From assembly GCA_964017185.1 (NCBI GenBank), contig OZ024873.1, positions 50,578,760 to 50,642,759 on the forward strand: DNA of 64,000 nucleotides. The letters run 5' to 3'. A program made the position numbers and the translations under genes. The stretch is from Rugalucina vietnamica. Lineage: Eukaryota; Mollusca; Bivalvia; Lucinida; Lucinidae. The notes under the pieces are model-generated. The model saw only the letters and a program-made list of their open reading frames with translations. It searched no databases and had not been told where the DNA came from. Below are positions 30,644 through 44,147 of the stretch, one piece after another. The stretch's first letter is position 1. Every line of letters starts with the position of its first letter.

Positions 30644-33600
30644 ATGTGTCGGTACCAACTCGGGCTGGTTTCTCACAGAACCCCACCGAGTTTAGGGAGT
30701 TCGAGACCCAGTGGGGCTTGTAGTCTATACAAGTGCCTTTACAGCCCGTAGGTCGGTTATACTGGGAAAACTCTGGTTTGTCGAAAATTTCAACTCAAAC
30801 ATTGGGAAACGTGAACATTCATGGTTTTGGGGGTGGGGTAAGAGGCACCCCTGTCATTGACGTGCGCGGAGTTTAGGGAGCAAGCGACCTAGTGGGATTT
30901 ACAGTAGAAGAAATGTACTTTCAGACCACATCAGCGGCTATGCCGGGAAAACTCTAGTTTTCGAGAAATAGGGGTACAAAAATGACCAAAAATGGAAATT
31001 TCTGTATAGTATTGCAATGTGTCGGTACCAACTCGGGCTGGTTTCTCACAGAACCCCACCGAGTTTAGGGAGTTCGAGACCCAGTGGGTCTTGTAGTCCA
31101 TACAAGTGCCTTTACAGCCCATAGGGCGGTTATACTAAGAAAACTCTGGTTTGTCGAAAATTTCAACTCAAACATTGGGAAACGTGAACATTCATGGGTT
31201 TGGGGGTGGGGTATGAGGCACCCCTGTCATTGACGTGCGCGGAGTTTAGGGAGCAAGCGACCTAGTGGGATTTACAGTAGAAGGAATGTACTTTCAGACC
31301 ACATAAGCGGCTATGCCGGGAAAACTCTAGTTTTCGAAATAATAGGGGTACAAAAATGACCAAAAATGGAAATTTCTGTACAGTATTGCAATGTGTCGGT
31401 AGCAACTCGGGCTGGTTTCTCACAGAACCCCACCGAGTTTAGGGAGTTCGAGACCCAGTGGGGCTCGTAGTACATACAAGTGCCTTTACAGCCCATAGGT
31501 CGGTTATACTGGGAAAACTCTGGTTTGTCGAAAATTTCAACTCAAACATTGGGAAACGTGAACATTCATGGGTTTGGGGGTGGCTTATAAGGCACCCCTG
31601 TCATTGACGTGCACGGAGTTTAGGGAGCAAGCGACCTAGTGGGATTTACAGTTGAAGGGATGTATTTTCAGACCACATAAGCGGCTATGCCGGGAAAACT
31701 CTAGTTTTCTAGAAATAGGGGTACAAAAATGACCAAAAATGGAAATTTCTGTACAGTATTGCAATGTGTCGGTACCAACTCGGGCTGGTTTCTCACAGAA
31801 CCCCACCGAGTTTAGGGAGTTCGAGACCCAGTGGGGCTTGTAGTCCATACAAGTGCCTTTACAGCCCATAGGTCGGTTATACTGGGAAAACTCTGGTTTG
31901 TCGGAAATTTTAACTCAAACATTGGGAAACGTGAACATTCATGGGTTTGGGGGTGGGGTATAAGGTACCCCTGTAATTGGCGAGCACGAAGTTTAGGGAG
32001 CAAGCGACCTAGTGGGATTTACAGTAGAAGGGATGTACTTTTAGACCATATAAGCGGCTATGTCGGGAAAACTCTGGTTTTTGAGAAATAGGGGTACAAA
32101 GATGACCGAAAATGGAAATTTATGTACAGTATTGCAATGTGTCGGTACCAACTCGGGCTGGTTTCTCACAGAACCCCACGGAGTTTAGGGAGTTCGAGAC
32201 CCAGTGGGCCTTGTAGTCCATACAAGTGCCTTTACAGCCCATAGGTCGGTTATACTGGGAAAACTCTGGTTTGTCGGAAATTTCAACTCAAACATTGGGA
32301 AACGTGAACATTCATTGGTTTGGGGGTGGGGTAAGAGGCACCCCTGTCATTGACGTGCGCGGAGTTTAGGGAGAAAGCGACCTAGTGAGATTTATAGAAG
32401 AAGGAATGTACTTTTAGACCACATAAGCGGCTATGCCGGGAAAACTCTAGTTTTCTAGAAATAGGGGTACAAAAATGACCAAAAATGGAAATTTCTGTAC
32501 AGTATTGCAATGTGTCGGTACCAATTCGGGCTGGTTTCTCACAGAACCCCACATAGTTTAGGGAGTTCGAGACCCAGTGGGTCTTGTAGTCCATACAAGT
32601 GCCTTTACAGCCCATAGGTCGGTTATACTGGGAAAACTCTGGTTTGTCGGAAATTTCAACACAAACTTTGGGAAACGTGAACATTCATGGTTTTGGGGGT
32701 GGGGTAAGAGGCACCCCTGTCATTGACGTGCGCGGAGTTTAGGGAGCAAGCGACCTAGTGGGATTTACAGCTGAAGGGATGTATTTTCAGACCACATAAG
32801 CGGCTATGCCGGGAAAACTCTAGTTTTCGAAAAAATAGGGGTACAAAAATGACCGAAAATGGAAATTTCTGTACAGTATTGCAATGTGTCGGTACCAACT
32901 CGGGCTGGTTTCTCACAGAACCCCACCGAGTTTAGGGAGTTCGAGACCCAGTGGGCCTTGTAGTCCATACAAGTGCCTTTACAGCCCATAGGTCGGTAAT
33001 ACTGGGAAAACTCTGGTTTGTCGGAAATTTTAACTCAAACATTGGGTAACGTGAACATTCATGGGTTTGGGGGTGGGGTATGAGGCACCCCTGTCATTGA
33101 CGTGCGCGGAGTTTAGGGAGCAAGCGACCTAGTGGGATTTACAGTAGAAGGGATGTACTTTCAGACCATATAAGCGGCTATGTCGGGAAAACTCTGGTTT
33201 TCGAGAAATAGGGGTACAAAGATGACCGAAAATGGAAATTGCTGTATAGTATTGCAATGTGTCGGTACCAACTCGGGCTGGTTTCTCACAGAACCCCACC
33301 GAGTTTAGGGAGTTCGAGACCCAGTGATGCTTGTAGTCTATACAAGTGCCTTTACAGCCCATAGGTCGGTTATACTGGGAAAACTCTGGTTTGTCGGAAA
33401 TTTCAACTCAATTATTGGGAAACGTGATAATTCATGGTTTTGGGGGTGGGGTAAGAGGCACCCCTGTCATTGACGTGCGCGGAGTTTAGGGAGCAAGCGA
33501 CCTAGTGGGATTTACAGTAGAAGGAATGTACTTTCAGACCACATAAGCGGCTATGCCGGGAAAACTCTAGTTTTCTAGAAAAAGGGGTACAAAAATGACC

Positions 33601-35121
33601 AAAAATGGAAATTTCTGTACAGTATTGCAATGTGTCGGTACCAACTCGGGCTGGTTTCTCACAGAACCCCACCGAGTTTAGGGAGTTCGAGACCCAGTGG
33701 GCCTTGTAGTCCATACAAGTGCCTTTACAGCCCATAGGACGGTAATACTGGGAAAACTCTGGTTTGTCGGAAATTTCAACTCAAACATTGGAAAACGTGA
33801 ACATTCATGGGTTTGGGGGTGGGGTATGAGGCACCCCTGTCATTGACGTGCGCGGAGTTTAGGGAGCAAGCGACCTAGTGGGATTTACAGTAGAATGGAT
33901 GTACTTTAAGACCACATAATTGGCTATGCCGGGAAAACTCTAGTTTTCGAGAAACTGGGGTACAAAAATGACCAAAAATGGAAATTTCTGTATAGTATTG
34001 CAATGTGTCGGTACCAACTCGGGCTGGTTTCTCACAGAACCCCACCGAGTTTAGGGAGTTCGAGACCCAGTGGGGCTTGTAGTCCATACAAGTGCCTTTA
34101 CAGCCCATAGGTCGGTTATACTGGGAAAACTCTGGTTTGTCGGAAATTTTAACTCAAACATTGGGAAACGTGAACATTCATGGGTTTGGGGGTGGGGTAT
34201 AAGGTACCCCTGTGATTGGCGAGCACGGAGTTTAGGGAGCAAGCGACCTAGTGGGATTTACAGTAGAAGGGATGTACTTTTAGACCATATAAGCGGCTAT
34301 GTCGGGAAAACTCTGGTTTTCGAGAAATAGGGGTACAAAGATGACCGAAAATGGAAATTTCTGTACAGTATTGCAATGTGTCGGTACCAACTCGGGCTGG
34401 TTTCTCACAGAACCCCACCGAGTTTAGGGAGTTCGAGACCCAGTGTGGCTTGTAGTCCATACAAGTGCCTTTACAGCCCATAGGTCGGTTATACTGGGAA
34501 AACTCTGGTTTGTCGGAAATTTCAACTCAAACATTGGGAAACGTGAACATTCATGGTTTTGGGGGTGGGGTAAGAGACACCCCTGTCATTGACGTGCGCG
34601 GAGTTTAGGGAGCAAGCGACCTAGTGGGATTTTAAGTAGAATGGATGTACTTTAAGACCACATAATCGGCTATGCCGGGAAAACTCTAGTTTTCGAGAAA
34701 CAGGGGTACAAAAATGACCAAAAATGGAAATTTCTGTATAGTATTGCAATGTGTCGGTACCAACTCGGGCTGGTTTCTCACAGAACCCCACCGAGTTTAG
34801 GGAGTTCGAGACCCAGTGGGGCTTGTAGTCCATACAAGTGCCTTTACAGCCCATAGGTCGGTTATACTGGGAAAACTCTGGTTTGTCGGAAATTTTAACT
34901 CAAACATTGGGAAACGTGAACATTCATGGGTTTGGGGGTGGGGTATAAGGTACCCCTGTGATTGGCGAGCACGGAGTTTAGGGAGCAAGCGACCTAGTGG
35001 GATTTACAGTAGAAGGGATGTACTTTTAGACCATATAAGCGGCTATGTCGGGAAAACTCTGGTTTTCGAGAAATAGGGGTACAAAGATGACCGAAAATGG
35101 AAATTTCTGTACAGTATTGCA
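30644..35121 (+). repeat. 12-monomer higher-order repeat, copy 1
   Basis: A 4,478-bp unit. Private variants recur exactly one unit later: CGAAATAATAGGGG at 31,335, CTGAAGGGATG at 32,771 and ACATAGTTTAGG at 32,551. The unit start is arbitrary within a monomer; 30,644 is where identity with the next copy begins. Confidence 0.92.
33855..34227 (+). repeat. representative satellite monomer, with dimeric structure
   Basis: Half A (33,855-34,046, 192 bp) and half B (34,047-34,227, 181 bp) both begin GAGTTTAGGGAG. They share GACCYAGTGGG at the same spacing and GGGAAAACTCTRGTTT about 75 bases on. My hand alignment gives roughly 60% identity over the first 100 bases, fading afterwards. The monomer therefore arose from a duplication of a unit of about 185 bp. 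Confidence 0.85.
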
Positions 35122-38100
35122 ATGTGTCGGTACCAACTCGGGCTGGTTTCTCACAGAACCCCACCGAGTTTAGGGAGTTCGAGACCCAGTGGGGCTTGTA
35201 GTCTATACAAGTGCCTTTACAGCCCGTAGGTCGGTTATACTGGGAAAACTCTGGTTTGTCGAAAATTTCAACTCAAACATTGGGAAACGTGAACATTCAT
35301 GGTTTTGGGGGTGGGGTAAGAGGCACCCCTGTCATTGACGTGCGCGGAGTTTAGGGAGCAAGCGACCTAGTGGGATTTACAGTAGAAGAAATGTACTTTC
35401 AGACCACATCAGCGGCTATGCCGGGAAAACTCTAGTTTTCGAGAAATAGGGGTACAAAAATGACCAAAAATGGAAATTTCTGTATAGTATTGCAATGTGT
35501 CGGTACCAACTCGGGCTGGTTTCTCACAGAACCCCACCGAGTTTAGGGAGTTCGAGACCCAGTGGGTCTTGTAGTCCATACAAGTGCCTTTACAGCCCAT
35601 AGGGCGGTTATACTAAGAAAACTCTGGTTTGTCGAAAATTTCAACTCAAACATTGGGAAACGTGAACATTCATGGGTTTGGGGGTGGGGTATGAGGCACC
35701 CCTGTCATTGACGTGCGCGGAGTTTAGGGAGCAAGCGACCTAGTGGGATTTACAGAAGAAGGAATGTACTTTCAGACCACATAAGCGGCTATGCCGGGAA
35801 AACTCTAGTTTTCGAAATAATAGGGGTACAAAAATGACCAAAAATGGAAATTTCTGTACAGTATTGCAATGTGTCGGTAGCAACTCGGGCTGGTTTCTCA
35901 CAGAACCCCACCGAGTTTAGGGAGTTCGAGACCCAGTGGGGCTCGTAGTACATACAAGTGCCTTTACAGCCCATAGGTCGGTTATACTGGGAAAACTCTG
36001 GTTTGTCGAAAATTTCAACTCAAACATTGGGAAACGTGAACATTCATGGGTTTGGGGGCGGCTTATAAGGCACCCCTGTCATTGACGTGCACGGAGTTTA
36101 GGGAGCAAGCGACCTAGTGGGATTTACAGTTGAAGGAATGTATTTTCAGACCACATAAGCGGCTATGCCGGGAAAACTCTAGTTTTCTAGAAATAGGGGT
36201 ACAAAAATGACCAAAAATGGAAATTTCTGTACAGTATTGCAATGTGTCGGTACCAACTCGGGCTGGTTTCTCACAGAACCCCACCGAGTTTAGGGAGTTC
36301 GAGACCCAGTGGGGCTTGTAGTCCATACAAGTGCCTTTACAGCCCATAGGTCGGTTATACTGGGAAAACTCTGGTTTGTCGGAAATTTTAACTCAAACAT
36401 TGGGAAACGTGAACATTCATGGGTTTGGGGGTGGGGTATAAGGTACCCCTGTAATTGGCGAGCACGAAGTTTAGGGAGCAAGCGACCTAGTGGGATTTAC
36501 AGGAGAAGGGATGTACTTTTAGACCATATAAGCGGCTATGTCGGGAAAACTCTGGTTTTTGAGAAATAGGGGTACAAAGATGACCGAAAATGGAAATTTA
36601 TGTACAGTATTGCAATGTGTCGGTACCAACTCGGGCTGGTTTCTCACAGAACCCCACGGAGTTTAGGGAGTTCGAGACCCAGTGGGCCTTGAAGTCCATA
36701 CAAGTGCCTTTACAGCCCATAGGTCGGTTATACTGGAAAAACTCTGGTTTGTCGGAAATTTCAACTCAAACATTGGGAAACGTGAACATTCATTGGTTTG
36801 GGGGTGGGGTAAGAGGCACCCCTGTCATTGACGTGCGCGGAGTTTAGGGAGAAAGCGACCTAGTGAGATTTATAGAAGAAGGAATGTACTTTCAGACCAC
36901 ATAAGCGGCTATGCCGGGAAAACTCTAGTTTTCTAGAAATAGGGGTACAAAAATGACCAAAAATGGAAATTTCTGTACAGTATTGCAATGTGTCGGTACC
37001 AATTCGGGCTGGTTTCTCACAGAACCCCACATAGTTTAGGGAGTTCGAGACCCAGTGGGTCTTGTAGTCCATACAAGTGCCTTTACAGCCCATAGGTCGG
37101 TTATACTGGGAAAACTCTGGTTTGTCGGAAATTTCAACACAAACTTTGGGAAACGTGAACATTCATGGTTTTGGGGGTGGGGTAAGAGGCACCCCTGTCA
37201 TTGACGTGCGCGGAGTTTAGGGAGCAAGCGACCTAGTGGGATTTACAGCTGAAGGGATGTATTTTCAGACCACATAAGCGGCTATGCCGGGAAAACTCTA
37301 GTTTTCGAAAAAATAGGGGTACAAAAATGACCGAAAATGGAAATTTCTGTACAGTATTGCAATGTGTCGGTACCAACTCGGGCTGGTTTCTCACAGAACC
37401 CCACCGAGTTTAGGGAGTTCGAGACCCAGTGGGCCTTGTAGTCCATACAAGTGCCTTTACAGCCCATAGGTCGGTAATACTGGGAAAACTCTGGTTTGTC
37501 GGAAATTTTAACTCAAACATTGGGTAACGTGAACATTCATGGGTTTGGGGGTGGGGTATGAGGCACCCCTGTCATTGACGTGCGCGGAGTTTAGGGAGCA
37601 AGCGACCTAGTGGGATTTACAGTAGAAGGGATGTACTTTCAGACCATATAAGCGGCTATGTCGGGAAAACTCTGGTTTTCGAGAAATAGGGGTACAAAGA
37701 TGACCGAAAATGGAAATTGCTGTATAGTATTGCAATGTGTCGGTACCAACTCGGGCTGGTTTCTCACAGAACCCCACCGAGTTTAGGGAGTTCGAGACCC
37801 AGTGATGCTTGTAGTCTATACAAGTGCCTTTACAGCCCATAGGTCGGTTATACTGGGAAAACTCTGGTTTGTCGGAAATTTCAACTCAATTATTGGGAAA
37901 CGTGATAATTCATGGTTTTGGGGGTGGGGTAAGAGGCACCCCTGTCATTGACGTGCGCGGAGTTTAGGGAGCAAGCGACCTAGTGGGATTTACAGTAGAA
38001 GGAATGTACTTTCAGACCACATAAGCGGCTATGCCGGGAAAACTCTAGTTTTCTAGAAAAAGGGGTACAAAAATGACCAAAAATGGAAATTTCTGTACAG

Positions 38101-39599
38101 TATTGCAATGTGTCGGTACCAACTCGGGCTGGTTTCTCACAGAACCCCACCGAGTTTAGGGAGTTCGAGACCCAGTGGGCCTTGTAGTCCATACAAGTGC
38201 CTTTACAGCCCATAGGACGGTAATACTGGGAAAACTCTGGTTTGTCGGAAATTTCAACTCAAACATTGGAAAACGTGAACATTCATGGGTTTGGGGGTGG
38301 GGTATGAGGCACCCCTGTCATTGACGTGCGCGGAGTTTAGGGAGCAAGCGACCTAGTGGGATTTACAGTAGAATGGATGTACTTTAAGACCACATAATTG
38401 GCTATGCCGGGAAAACTCTAGTTTTCGAGAAACTGGGGTACAAAAATGACCAAAAATGGAAATTTCTGTATAGTATTGCAATGTGTCGGTACCAACTCGG
38501 GCTGGTTTCTCACAGAACCCCACCGAGTTTAGGGAGTTCGAGACCCAGTGGGGCTTGTAGTCCATACAAGTGCCTTTACAGCCCATAGGTCGGTTATACT
38601 GGGAAAACTCTGGTTTGTCGGAAATTTTAACTCAAACATTGGGAAACGTGAACATTCATGGGTTTGGGGGTGGGGTATAAGGTACCCCTGTGATTGGCGA
38701 GCACGGAGTTTAGGGAGCAAGCGACCTAGTGGGATTTACAGTAGAAGGGATGTACTTTTAGACCATATAAGCGGCTATGTCGGGAAAACTCTGGTTTTCG
38801 AGAAATAGGGGTACAAAGATGACCGAAAATGGAAATTTCTGTACAGTATTGCAATGTGTCGGTACCAACTCGGGCTGGTTTCTCACAGAACCCCACCGAG
38901 TTTAGGGAGTTCGAGACCCAGTGTGGCTTGTAGTCCATACAAGTGCCTTTACAGCCCATAGGTCGGTTATACTGGGAAAACTCTGGTTTGTCGGAAATTT
39001 CAACTCAAACATTGGGAAACGTGAACATTCATGGTTTTGGGGGTGGGGTAAGAGACACCCCTGTCATTGACGTGCGCGGAGTTTAGGGAGCAAGCGACCT
39101 AGTGGGATTTTAAGTAGAATGGATGTACTTTAAGACCACATAATCGGCTATGCCGGGAAAACTCTAGTTTTCGAGAAACAGGGGTACAAAAATGACCAAA
39201 AATGGAAATTTCTGTATAGTATTGCAATGTGTCGGTACCAACTCGGGCTGGTTTCTCACAGAACCCCACCGAGTTTAGGGAGTTCGAGACCCAGTGGGGC
39301 TTGTAGTCCATACAAGTGCCTTTACAGCCCATAGGTCGGTTATACTGGGAAAACTCTGGTTTGTCGGAAATTTTAACTCAAACATTGGGAAACGTGAACA
39401 TTCATGGGTTTGGGGGTGGGGTATAAGGTACCCCTGTGATTGGCGAGCACGGAGTTTAGGGAGCAAGCGACCTAGTGGGATTTACAGTAGAAGGGATGTA
39501 CTTTTAGACCATATAAGCGGCTATGTCGGGAAAACTCTGGTTTTCGAGAAATAGGGGTACAAAGATGACCGAAAATGGAAATTTCTGTACAGTATTGCA
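35122..39599 (+). repeat. 12-monomer higher-order repeat, copy 2
   Basis: Carries the same private variants at 35,813, 37,249 and 37,029. By eye only about a dozen substitutions separate it from copy 1 (for example AAGGAATG at about 36,133 versus AAGGGATG), so it is well over 99% identical. Confidence 0.92.
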
Positions 39600-42500
39600 A
39601 TGTGTCGGTACCAACTCGGGCTGGTTTCTCACAGAACCCCACCGAGTTTAGGGAGTTCGAGACCCAGTGGGGCTTGTAGTCTATACAAGTGCCTTTACAG
39701 CCCGTAGGTCGGTTATACTGGGAAAACTCTGGTTTGTCGAAAATTTCAACTCAAACATTGGGAAACGTGAACATTCATGGTTTTGGGGGTGGGGTAAGAG
39801 GCACCCCTGTCATTGACGTGCGCGGAGTTTAGGGAGCAAGCGACCTAGTGGGATTTACAGTAGAAGAAATGTACTTTCAGACCACATCAGCGGCTATGCC
39901 GGGAAAACTCTAGTTTTCGAGAAATAGGGGTACAAAAATGACCAAAAATGGAAATTTCTGTATAGTATTGCAATGTGTCGGTACCAACTCGGGCTGGTTT
40001 CTCACAGAACCCCACCGAGTTTAGGGAGTTCGAGACCCAGTGGGTCTTGTAGTCCATACAAGTGCCTTTACAGCCCATAGGGCGGTTATACTAAGAAAAC
40101 TCTGGTTTGTCGAAAATTTCAACTCAAACATTGGGAAACGTGAACATTCATGGGTTTGGGGGTGGGGTATGAGGCACCCCTGTCATTGACGTGCGCGGAG
40201 TTTAGGGAGCAAGCGACCTAGTGGGATTTACAGTAGAAGGAATGTACTTTCAGACCACATAAGCGGCTATGCCGGGAAAACTCTAGTTTTCGAAATAATA
40301 GGGGTACAAAAATGACCAAAAATGGAAATTTCTGTACAGTATTGCAATGTGTCGGTAGCAACTCGGGCTGGTTTCTCACAGAACCCCACCGAGTTTAGGG
40401 AGTTCGAGACCCAGTGGGGCTCGTAGTACATACAAGTGCCTTTACAGCCCATAGGTCGGTTATACTGGGAAAACTCTGGTTTGTCGAAAATTTCAACTCA
40501 AACATTGGGAAACGTGAACATTCATGGGTTTGGGGGTGGCTTATAAGGCACCCCTGTCATTGACGTGCACGGAGTTTAGGGAGCAAGCGACCTAGTGGGA
40601 TTTACAGTTGAAGGGATGTATTTTCAGACCACATAAGCGGCTATGCCGGGAAAACTCTAGTTTTCTAGAAATAGGGGTACAAAAATGACCAAAAATGGAA
40701 ATTTCTGTACAGTATTGCAATGTGTCGGTACCAACTCGGGCTGGTTTCTCACAGAACCCCACCGAGTTTAGGGAGTTCGAGACCCAGTGGGGCTTGTAGT
40801 CCATACAAGTGCCTTTACAGCCCATAGGTCGGTTATACTGGGAAAACTCTGGTTTGTCGGAAATTTTAACTCAAACATTGGGAAACGTGAACATTCATGG
40901 GTTTGGGGGTGGGGTATAAGGTACCCCTGTAATTGGCGAGCACGAAGTTTAGGGAGCAAGCGACCTAGTGGGATTTACAGTAGAAGGAATGTACTTTTAG
41001 ACCATATAAGCGGCTATGTCGGGAAAACTCTGGTTTTTGAGAAATAGGGGTACAAAGATGACCGAAAATGGAAATTTATGTACAGTATTGCAATGTGTCG
41101 GTACCAACTCGGGCTGGTTTCTCACAGAACCCCACGGAGTTTAGGGAGTTCGAGACCCAGTGGGCCTTGTAGTCCATACAAGTGCCTTTACAGCCCATAG
41201 GTCGGTTATACTGGAAAAACTCTGGTTTGTCGGAAATTTCAACTCAAACATTGGGAAACGTGAACATTCATTGGTTTGGGGGTGGGGTAAGAGGCACCCC
41301 TGTCATTGACGTGCGCGGAGTTTAGGGAGAAAGCGACCTAGTGAGATTTATAGAAGAAGGAATGTACTTTCAGACCACATAAGCGGCTATGCCGGGAAAA
41401 CTCTAGTTTTCTAGAAATAGGGGTACAAAAATGACCAAAAATGGAAATTTCTGTACAGTATTGCAATGTGTCGGTACCAATTCGGGCTGGTTTCTCACAG
41501 AACCCCACATAGTTTAGGGAGTTCGAGACCCAGTGGGTCTTGTAGTCCATACAAGTGCCTTTACAGCCCATAGGTCGGTTATACTGGGAAAACTCTGGTT
41601 TGTCGGAAATTTCAACACAAACTTTGGGAAACGTGAACATTCATGGTTTTGGGGGTGGGGTAAGAGGCACCCCTGTCATTGACGTGCGCGGAGTTTAGGG
41701 AGCAAGCGACCTAGTGGGATTTACAGCTGAAGGGATGTATTTTCAGACCACATAAGCGGCTATGCCGGGAAAACTCTAGTTTTCGAAAAAATAGGGGTAC
41801 AAAAATGACCGAAAATGGAAATTTCTGTACAGTATTGCAATGTGTCGGTACCAACTCGGGCTGGTTTCTCACAGAACCCCACCGAGTTTAGGGAGTTCGA
41901 GACCCAGTGGGCCTTGTAGTCCATACAAGTGCCTTTACAGCCCATAGGTCAGTAATACTGGGAAAACTCTGGTTTGTCGGAAATTTTAACTCAAACATTG
42001 GGTAACGTGAACATTCATGGGTTTGGGGGTGGGGTATGAGGCACCCCTGTCATTGACGTGCGCGGAGTTTAGGGAGCAAGCGACCTAGTGGGATTTACAG
42101 TAGAAGGGATGTACTTTCAGACCATATAAGCGGCTATGTCGGGAAAACTCTGGTTTTCGAGAAATAGGGGTACAAAGATGACCGAAAATGGAAATTGCTG
42201 TATAGTATTGCAATGTGTCGGTACCAACTCGGGCTGGTTTCTCACAGAACCCCACCGAGTTTAGGGAGTTCGAGACCCAGTGATGCTTGTAGTCTATACA
42301 AGTGCCTTTACAGCCCATAGGTCGGTTATACTGGGAAAACTCTGGTTTGTCGGAAATTTCAACTCAATTATTGGGAAACGTGATAATTCATGGTTTTGGG
42401 GGTGGGGTAAGAGGCACCCCTGTCATTGACGTGCGCGGAGTTTAGGGAGCAAGCGACCTAGTGGGATTTACAGTAGAAGGAATGTACTTTCAGACCACAT

Positions 42501-44147
42501 AAGCGGCTATGCCGGGAAAACTCTAGTTTTCTAGAAAAAGGGGTACAAAAATGACCAAAAATGGAAATTTCTGTACAGTATTGCAATGTGTCGGTACCAA
42601 CTCGGGCTGGTTTCTCACAGAACCCCACCGAGTTTAGGGAGTTCGAGACCCAGTGGGCCTTGTAGTCCATACAAGTGCCTTTACAGCCCATAGGACGGTA
42701 ATACTGGGAAAACTCTGGTTTGTCGGAAATTTCAACTCAAACATTGGAAAACGTGAACATTCATGGGTTTGGGGGTGGGGTATGAGGCACCCCTGTCATT
42801 GACGTGCGCGGAGTTTAGGGAGCAAGCGACCTAGTGGGATTTACAGTAGAATGGATGTACTTTAAGACCACATAATTGGCTATGCCGGGAAAACTCTAGT
42901 TTTCGAGAAACTGGGGTACAAAAATGACCAAAAATGGAAATTTCTGTATAGTATTGCAATGTGTCGGTACCAACTCGGGCTGGTTTCTCACAGAACCCCA
43001 CCGAGTTTAGGGAGTTCGAGACCCAGTGGGGCTTGTAGTCCATACAAGTGCCTTTACAGCCCATAGGTCGGTTATACTGGGAAAACTCTGGTTTGTCGGA
43101 AATTTTAACTCAAACATTGGGAAACGTGAACATTCATGGGTTTGGGGGTGGGGTATAAGGTACCCCTGTGATTGGCGAGCACGGAGTTTAGGGAGCAAGC
43201 GACCTAGTGGGATTTACAGTAGAAGGGATGTACTTTTAGACCATATAAGCGGCTATGTCGGGAAAACTCTGGTTTTCGAGAAATAGGGGTACAAAGATGA
43301 CCGAAAATGGAAATTTCTGTACAGTATTGCAATGTGTCGGTACCAACTCGGGCTGGTTTCTCACAGAACCCCACCGAGTTTAGGGAGTTCGAGACCCAGT
43401 GTGGCTTGTAGTCCATACAAGTGCCTTTACAGCCCATAGGTCGGTTATACTGGGAAAACTCTGGTTTGTCGGAAATTTCAACTCAAACATTGGGAAACGT
43501 GAACATTCATGGTTTTGGGGGTGGGGTAAGAGACACCCCTGTCATTGACGTGCGCGGAGTTTAGGGAGCAAGCGACCTAGTGGGATTTTAAGTAGAATGG
43601 ATGTACTTTAAGACCACATAATCGGCTATGCCGGGAAAACTCTAGTTTTCGAGAAACAGGGGTACAAAAATGACCAAAAATGGAAATTTCTGTATAGTAT
43701 TGCAATGTGTCGGTACCAACTCGGGCTGGTTTCTCACAGAACCCCACCGAGTTTAGGGAGTTCGAGACCCAGTGGGGCTTGTAGTCCATACAAGTGCCTT
43801 TACAGCCCATAGGTCGGTTATACTGGGAAAACTCTGGTTTGTCGGAAATTTTAACTCAAACATTGGGAAACGTGAACATTCATGGGTTTGGGGGTGGGGT
43901 ATAAGGTACCCCTGTGATTGGCGAGCACGGAGTTTAGGGAGCAAGCGACCTAGTGGGATTTACAGTAGAAGGGATGTACTTTTAGACCATATAAGCGGCT
44001 ATGTCGGGAAAACTCTGGTTTTCGAGAAATAGGGGTACAAAGATGACCGAAAATGGAAATTTCTGTACAGTATTGCAATGTGTCGGTACCAACTCGGGCT
44101 GGTTTCTCACAGAACCCCACCGAGTTTAGGGAGTTCGAGACCCAGTG
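39600..44147 (+). repeat. 12-monomer higher-order repeat, copy 3
   Basis: The same markers occur at 40,291, 41,727 and 41,507. Unit-length identity ends near 44,147, where CAGTGTGGC replaces the expected CAGTGGGGC. The three copies therefore span just over three complete units. Confidence 0.9.

Noticed and set aside
34000..34030. CENP-B box in the satellite
   Set aside because: ANNCGGG is present in ACTCGGGC context, but the required TTCG is not at the right spacing; TCGG lies nearby in the wrong register.
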